Assembly: GCA_000310025.1 (NCBI GenBank)
Contig: FN649740.1
Span: 5,047,116-5,058,052, forward strand
Source: Ectocarpus siliculosus
Lineage: Eukaryota > Sar > Phaeophyceae > Ectocarpales > Ectocarpaceae
Length of the DNA stretch: 10,937 nucleotides
Direction: 5' to 3'
Below the pieces are notes generated by a model, which searched no databases, was not told the origin of the DNA, and saw only the letters and a list, made by a program, of their open reading frames with translations. Position 1 is the first letter of the stretch; each line of letters begins with the position of its first letter. This document shows, in pieces, positions 1 through 6,540 of the stretch. A program made the position numbers and the translations under genes.

Positions 1-466
1 GCGGGCCGGCACGTCACTGCTGTAGTGCTGATAGTAAATTCCGACGAGCTCACCTCGAATACTCTTACAGCACTAGAAATGTCTATTTGGAGATGGATGT
101 TTGGCAAAGACTTTTATTTTTGCTGGGGCCACAAGAGTGCAAGTGTCATAGTGACCGCGTTTCGACTTTTTGGAGGTGTAGACCAAGGTATCATGTTTTC
201 CACCCTGCTGCGGTCGACACGTTGGCCGATCGTGCCTTACGCAGCTCCATGGTATCTACAAAGCCCGATCCCAACGACGCACCTCTGTTGTTGTACGTTT
301 ACATCATGGCAGGAAAATCGGCCGGAGTCGAACAGGGAGAGTACCTCGCTATTAGAAGAGCAATCAAACGCCCTGAATGTCACGCAAGTAACAATGAGTT
401 AGTCGACACGAGGCCATCGACAGCAAGTAACGCTCTTCGGGTTCGCCCTCGGTTTGTTTTGATCAG
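1..466. other. Upstream region without a confident gene
   Basis: I see no recognisable exon here. Two overlapping plus-strand frames are open (25-402 and 87-503). The second could be read as an exon from an acceptor-like site near 240 to a donor-like GTAAAG at about 500, giving a stretch with PLLLYVYIMAGKSAGVEQGE, but it matches no family I know. Frames of this length are expected by chance in DNA of this composition. It could be an intron of the TFIIIC gene, intergenic DNA, or the end of another gene. Confidence 0.3.
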
Positions 467-667
467 ATCCTTCGTCGTGAGAGGAAGCACCACGACACGG
501 TAAAGCTGCAGAGGGGAAGCTTGTTGGTGTACCACCGCTTCGGGGAGGCCGTGAAGCACGTCACTAAGAGCGGCGCCATACTCATCAGAGACGCTAAAGG
601 CATGTACACATGCATTTTTCAGACGCTGCACCGGTTGTTGTGTGGTTTGATGAAGCTGCTAAATTAG
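467..667 (+). CDS. Possible terminal exon, unknown product
   Basis: This is a 66-codon open frame with no ATG near its start, so it could only be an internal or last exon. It directly follows a good-looking acceptor: a T-rich stretch ending TTTTGATCAG at 457-466. A TAA in the same frame lies about 35 bases upstream, so the open part begins close to the acceptor. It ends with TAG at 665-667. The product would be rich in basic residues at first (ILRRERKHHDTVKLQRGSLL) and hydrophobic near the end. I do not recognise it and it does not resemble the N-terminal part of TFIIIC subunit 5. If real, it would be the end of a separate upstream gene. Chance is a serious alternative. Confidence 0.2.
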   Translation: MLRRERKHHDTVKLQRGSLLVYHRFGEAVKHVTKSGAILIRDAKGMYTCIFQTLHRLLCGLMKLLN

Positions 668-1378
668 TGTTGGTGTCTTTGTCGGTGTCGTCGATGTTGC
701 TGTATTTTTGCGCACTTCTGCTGTGTCTTCTAGCAAACGGCTTCCTGAGTTCTCCGGTCTAGGAACGTCTTAATGGTACACATTCCCCGGTGTAGGTGCG
801 GTGCAAAGGTACACATTCTGCTGTGGCGGCTCATCTGGAACATAAATGGGACACAACGACCCCACGCACAAGCACCATATGTTGAAGCTGAATGAATCCC
901 CTCTCCTTCACCCCTTTTTTTCCGTTTTTCGTCGGTGTTCTAGAGGTGGAGCATTTGAGGGTCGAGCTAGACAGGAAGTGGGGGAGCGGCCGACAGCGGG
1001 GAAGAAAAAACCGTCCCTCCCGATACCGCAAGGGGATATCCGGACACAATGAGGTGCAGTAGACACCCTTGTATCTGCGGCTTGCTGCTGTGCACCTGGT
1101 ACGTGTTGATACCGTTGTGTAGCGGGTGCGGAGAAAAGGAAGAACCGTTTTCGGGAATATCGGGCCGCAACGAGGGGTGTACATGTGTACCTTTTTTTTT
1201 TGTGTACCTTGCAGCAGTACTACCGTAACGCGGCAGGTGCGGGTAACAAACAGCCGTCAGCAAATCTTGCTCGTGCAGAAAACCATGCCTGTTCGTCTCG
1301 AGTTTGATTTGTATCGGACCACCCACCACCAGCAGCACCACCAGAAACCGTAATTTTCTCTACTACGTGCGTCCGCAG
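668..1378. other. Region before the first recognised exon
   Basis: No confident exon. It contains T-rich tracts (for example 904-925 and 1191-1204), a short direct repeat GGTACACATTC (near 776 and 811), and two diverged copies of a ~100-bp stretch (about 990-1090 and 1120-1225). A possible exon from 943 to about 1060 follows a TTCTAG acceptor-like site and is open, but its only fitting donor is a weak GTGCAG and its peptide does not match TFIIIC subunit 5. If the gene has more 5' exons, this is probably intron. Confidence 0.35.
1233..1280 (+). repeat. Diverged upstream copy of exon 1 start
   Basis: Two blocks match the start of the first recognised exon (1375-1410): GCAGGTGCGGG at 1233-1243 (1375-1385 in the exon copy) and TTGCTCGTGCAGAA at 1267-1280 (1397-1410). 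The spacing between blocks is 12 bases longer here. The translated copy reads QILLVQK against QRLLLVQK in the exon. The AG of the acceptor is kept in this copy. It looks like a decayed partial exon duplication. Confidence 0.6.
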
Positions 1379-1485
1379 GTGCGGGAGCAGCGGCTTTTGC
1401 TCGTGCAGAAGATCGTGAAGCTCTTCGAGAAACAGCCAATGTACTTCATGAGGGAGCTCGAGGAGCATATGCAGGACCAGCCCAC
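1379..1485 (+). CDS. GTF3C5: GTF3C5-like exon 1 (first recognised)
   Basis: 35 codons plus two bases. It begins after CGTCCGCAG and ends before GTGAGC. The peptide VREQRLLLVQKIVKLFEKQP, followed by a Glu-rich helix, corresponds to the stretch before the conserved core in known subunits (helix, then a short Pro/aromatic-containing turn). The split codon AC|G joins to exon 2 to give Thr, followed directly by Trp-Pro. Earlier exons must exist, since this is not a start; I could not find them. Confidence 0.75.
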
Positions 1486-2883
1486 GTGAGCATGGCGTCA
1501 TGATTCATTTCGGTGGTTGAACAAGAAGCAGTAATTTTGAAACACGATTGAATTGATTCGAAACACCCACGTGCTTAATCTCTACCTCTCACCTGGTGTA
1601 GGTATTTTTCTTTTGACACGGGTGGCCAAAACGTCAGACCTCATCCCCGCTACTGCTGTGCGACCCTACTATTTACTGCTGTACTGGACTCTTTGTTTTT
1701 GTGTTTTTTTTGTTTTCGCTATTTTAACTTCTCTCTCGTTTGATAATGTGGCCAATACACAAGACCGCGCATCCCCCCTGTGCCCTCATTTGTGATTATT
1801 TTGTTTGTTCTTTCTGCGATATCTCTTCTCGGCCTTGACGCAGGTGGCCGATTCGCGACCTTGTCCCCGCCGTGGCGTACTACTACTGCAACGGCCCTTG
1901 GAGGAGCCGCTGGGTGAGGTTCGGGTACCGTCCGGAGGACCACCCATCAGACAGGTATGTCACAGAGAGAGTCACGCCGCCGTATGATACGCGTGGAGGA
2001 CGTGAGCGCAGATTTGAGGCACGAGGCTTGCGTAGATGGGGGATCTAGGTTGCAGTTAGTGAAGGAACTAAATAGGACAGCAGTTGAGGGCTCGAGATGG
2101 TGTTGTTGGTTTGTGCCCAGAGGTTTGTGATGGGCAATATACCGGACACCGGCGCTATTCAGAGCGGGGATATCTAGGTTCTAGTATAGGAGTGGACGAT
2201 ATCTAGGTTTTTGTTTAGAAGTGGACGGTATAGGTTTTAGTATAGGAGTGGACGATATCTAGGTTTAGTATAGGAGTGGACGATATCTAGGTTTTAGTAT
2301 AGAAGTGGACGATATCTAGGTTTTCGCATGGGAGCGGACGATATATAGGTTTTAGTATAGAAGTGGGCACTCGTGCCCAGATGTTCGACAGGCAGAATAC
2401 CGGGCACTGGCAGTATTCAACCGGCACTATATCGGGTCCAGCGCCGTAATACATTTATTGAGCGGCAAACTTTGTTTGGCAAGCTGACAGGCAAGTTGAC
2501 GAGCGGTAACTATCGGTTGACCACCACCTACCGATATGATGTACCAAGCCACAAACAACGATGACGAGATGAGTCTCTTTTTTTTTTTTTTCCGGCGCAA
2601 GATTCGAGCAGATTCTGGAGTTCAGGCTGTTCCCTGCCCAGCTCAGGGTGTGGGCGGCCGCCTTGGAGCAAGCTGGTGTCAAGAAGTCGAGCACGCCCAA
2701 AGTGTTGGCGCCGGTTGTGGCGACGTCATCGCCGGCAGCTAAGACAGCAGCAACGGCGGCAGCTAAAGCATCAGCAGCAACGGGGTCAGCGGGAGCGGCA
2801 GTACGAGAAGGAGGAAGAGGAGCATCGGTGACCGCGCCGGTGGCAAAGGCAGCAAGCTCAGCACTGAAAAAGGGAAGCGATGG

Positions 2884-2923
<40 letters not shown>

Positions 2924-5900
2924 GACAAGACCGGTGGCGCCGCCGCAGACGATGCCAACGACAACAACAACAACAACAGCAACAACACCGAGAAGAGCAA
3001 CGTTGACGACGAAGAGACGGAGACAGATCCACCGTTCGGCGATGCCGCCACCACGGGCCCCGCCGCCACTGAACACGCCTCCAAGAAATCAAAAACCGGA
3101 CCTAGCGGCGAAAGCGCTGCTACCACCGTCACCGCCGATAACGAGGGTGACCAGGTAGTAGAGGCGGAGATGGAAGAGGAGGAGGACGGGGCCGTCGCCG
3201 GCGGTGGAGGCGGGAGAAAAAAAGATGCCGGGTTGACGTTGACGTCACAGCGGCTTTCCGTGGGGGGTGTTGTGCCGGAGGTGGGCCTTACGTCAAGACC
3301 CAAGGGGCGGTTCGCTAGCCAGGTGAGTGATGGCCGAGCGGGAGCGGGGAGGCTTCTTGTTGTTGTTGTAGTTGTTGTTGTTGTTGTTGTGTATCGCTAC
3401 GGAGAACAACGAGGCAATCAATCCGTGTCAGAGACGGGTTTTCCCGGCCTTTCCCTTTTTTTTTTGCCGGTGGTAGCGATGTATCTCCCACGTTGATGTT
3501 CTTGCTTGCGGCAGTGTGGCCGTCGGCGTGGAACTCTTCGCTTAGATGCAGCAGAGCCGAATGCGTGGCGGGAAAGTTCGTGTGTGTGCTCCTCCCGTAT
3601 ACTCTGCCGCAAGCCTGGTGCACCAGAGCCGAGCAGTGTTGGGAAAGTGCATGCGACAAGAACTAAGAACAGAAACAGCCCGCAAGCCTCTGACTAGGCG
3701 TCCCGCCCTCCGCTCTCTTGATTTTGTATGTGATATCGGGATCGGGAATGACCGTGCTTGGCGCGATTATTCCAATGCGCCAGCTTGTCCTGAACGGCAA
3801 CATCCTGTCCGCGAGGAACCGGCACGTGGTGGGGGAGTCTCCGATTCGAGAGGTGCAGGAGCTCGCCCTGAAGGCACCTCGCATGGTGAGTGAGGAAGAG
3901 TTATTGTTCGTTTCGATGTTGTATGGCGCGAAGCAGCTGGGGAAGACGAATGCTGTTCTTGTGGCTTCTGGAGACTGGTGCGGGCGAAATGTACAGGAAA
4001 GTTGGCGTAGCGCGTTCCGAAGGTCAGGTTGCCGTTAATTTAGTGGAGAAGTTCACCACATGAAATGGCGCTTGCTATCTAAAGATCTCGAGTAGGCCTC
4101 TGATCGACAGTCTCCTCGTCCGAGTTCTTGGCGATAGATACACTGTGGGCTTGATGTATTCGTGCAGGGGATGCAACAGTGATCATCTCGAAATTGTCGC
4201 CCCAAGATAGCCATGACGCTAATTATGTATGGATTGCTCCCCTGCCGCTTTTTTCCCTTGTTGCCGATACTGAGGCGTTACAGGACAACCGCGATGTCTC
4301 CGCCCCCCGTCGCCTCTTGCCCCCCTGGGTCTTGCTGGTTCAGGTATCGCGATAAAGATAACGTACGTCTTCCTCACCAATCTCACGGGAAAACAAGACA
4401 CTTACGACCACCCTTGTGCCCCCCGTCCCCCTCCCAAATGTTGTTTTCATTCCCCGTCTCGCCCCCGTGCCGTTGCAGGACCGCCCAGGCATCGTGACCG
4501 GTTGGTGGCAGCAGGGTACAATCGACAAGATGCGCATGCTCACGCTGGAGGCGCTGTCCGCCCTTGTCAAGCACAAGAAACAACAAATGGCGGCGGCGGC
4601 GGCGGCGGCGGCGGCCGCCGCTGCTGCTGCTGCCGCTGGTGACGCGGGTGCTTGTGCCGGTGACAGCGGTAAGTCAGCGGCAGCGAGTGCTGCGACAACG
4701 GGAGCATCTTCTTCTTGTCTGGCTGCTGCCGTCGTGCCGGGACAGGCGAAAAAGGTATTTTTTCCGAATCTGTATGGTCTTTTAAGAAGACTCAAGAGTT
4801 TAGAGCCTGGTGTCCAGCCGGTTTGTCGCGAAGACATCCAACACATTTCCTTCGGGTGCTGTGGTGTTATCTCAGACGGTTACAATAGTATTTCTGTGAT
4901 TGTACAATGTATGCATAGTTTTTCTAAGGAAGTCAACACGAATTGCCTTGTGTGGCCTGACCTGCTACGATGGGGCTTGTGGCTTAAATGTGTGACAAGT
5001 TTTCGCGGTGGCCGTGTGTAAAAAGTACGGATGCAGAGGCCGCCGTTTGAATGGCAACGCCCGCAAATCCTCAAAGGCCCAACGGACACTTGTTCGCGTA
5101 CTTTCTTTGAGCACATCGTTGGTTGTACCCGGATATCTTGGTGTCCATCATCGCAGCACAAGCGAACCACATGTTTCGTTCATAGCGCCGACGATGGCGT
5201 TACGGGGGCGCAATCCAAACGACAGAGGTTTGTTAGTGGGCAGAACTAACGATAAACCAGACGCGACCAACAGAATGCTGAGAACCTCAAAAAGCGTCTG
5301 CCACGGGGGTGGTGTGTATATCCACGGGCGCCTGCATCATGCACAGAGAGCGACGCGTTACGCACCACCGCGAGCTGTGCTCGGGCGTTCCCTTGTCGGA
5401 GTTCTCTCTCTTGTTCTTGCCTCTCGCTCTTGCTCTCTGTCTGTCTGTCTCTGTTTGCCCGTCTCTCTTATGCCTATATCTTTCGCTCGAGTATTGTCCG
5501 CCAGTCTCTCACTTTCTTCACCGCGTCTATACGGATCGCCGTAGTCCCGGCCCCTCCTTGTCCAAATTTCATCACACAAAAAAAGAACGATTCCTTTCGG
5601 TCGACATGCCAAATAGTGCACAAATCCTTCTACTTCTGGATCCCTCCCGCAATGTTCGCGCACACAGGGCGCCATGCGTCAGCAGCAGCAGCAGCAGCAG
5701 CAGCAGAATAAGGCCACCGCCGCCGGCCCTAGCGCTGCGATAGTGAGAAACCCCCTCCCGGCCCAGATGTCGAGGGACGAGTTTCGCCGCAAGACCAGGA
5801 CCATCGCAAAAGACGTGGAGGTCGTCCAAGCGCCGCCCCCGGCAATGTCGGAATCAGCGATGGATGCCGACGCGTACGGTCGAGAAGGCGACGATGGCCG

Positions 5901-6480
5901 CGGCGGCGCCGGCGCCGGTAAAGCTTTCGTGACCCGCAAGAGCGGCGCGAGGAAGATCGGCTTCGCTGGTACTGGCGGCCGCAGCGGCACCGGCCGCGTC
6001 GCTGGGAAGTCGGCCGGCGGCGGCGGCGGCGGCGGCGGGAAACGGCCTGCTGGTGCAGCAGCCGGCGGTGCGGGGGGTGCCGCTGCCGTTCCGGCTTTGT
6101 TGAGAGAGGCGGACAGGGCCGTGGTGCAGTCGGACACTGACTCGGACGAGGACTCGGAGTCTGACGTGAGTGGGCAAGAATGTCGACGGCGTGTTGCTTT
6201 CGTGCCTCTTCGGGCGAGATTAACGTAGTGGGTCGCGCAATGTACTAATAGCCTCCCCCATGACGATCCTCGTGGGGTCCCACAACATGGCCATGGCCCC
6301 TAGAAGCATTTTCTGAGTTCAACCGCGCTGAGACTGACGTATTTTTCATTGGCCGGCCGGTTAGCGCCGTCGACTCTAATACCAAAGACACACACGTCGC
6401 TTGGAACGACTCCCAAATCTCGAGTACTCTGCAGCGTAAACGGGTCGAAGGTACCGAAAACCGCGGCGTTGTAACCGCCT

Positions 6481-6540
<60 letters not shown>

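Larger units (their letters stand above)
1955..2601 (+). other. Intron 2 with a minisatellite
   Basis: 647 bp, GTATGT...(T)13CCGGCGCAAG, phase 2, with a strong polypyrimidine tract at the 3' end (2578-2592). Its centre is the 29-bp tandem array 2169-2368, flanked by diverged direct repeats. No coding feature is seen. Confidence 0.75.

Noticed and set aside
943-1060. Candidate exon EVEHLRVELDRKWGSG...
   Set aside because: It follows a plausible acceptor and could join exon 1 in phase 0, but the donor would be a weak GTGCAG and the peptide shows no likeness to TFIIIC subunit 5.
2169-2368. CRISPR-like regular repeats
   Set aside because: The 29-mers follow each other directly with no unique spacers, and the setting is a eukaryotic intron.
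2455-3303. 282-codon minus-strand open frame
   Set aside because: It mirrors exon 3: the AGC, AAC and GCN triplet runs leave the other strand open too, giving Leu/Ala/Val strings. The plus strand carries the conserved FEQILEFRLF block.
4340-4846. 168-codon minus-strand frame
   Set aside because: Antisense of exon 5 and its poly-Ala run. The plus strand has the conserved Gly-Trp block with matching splice phases.
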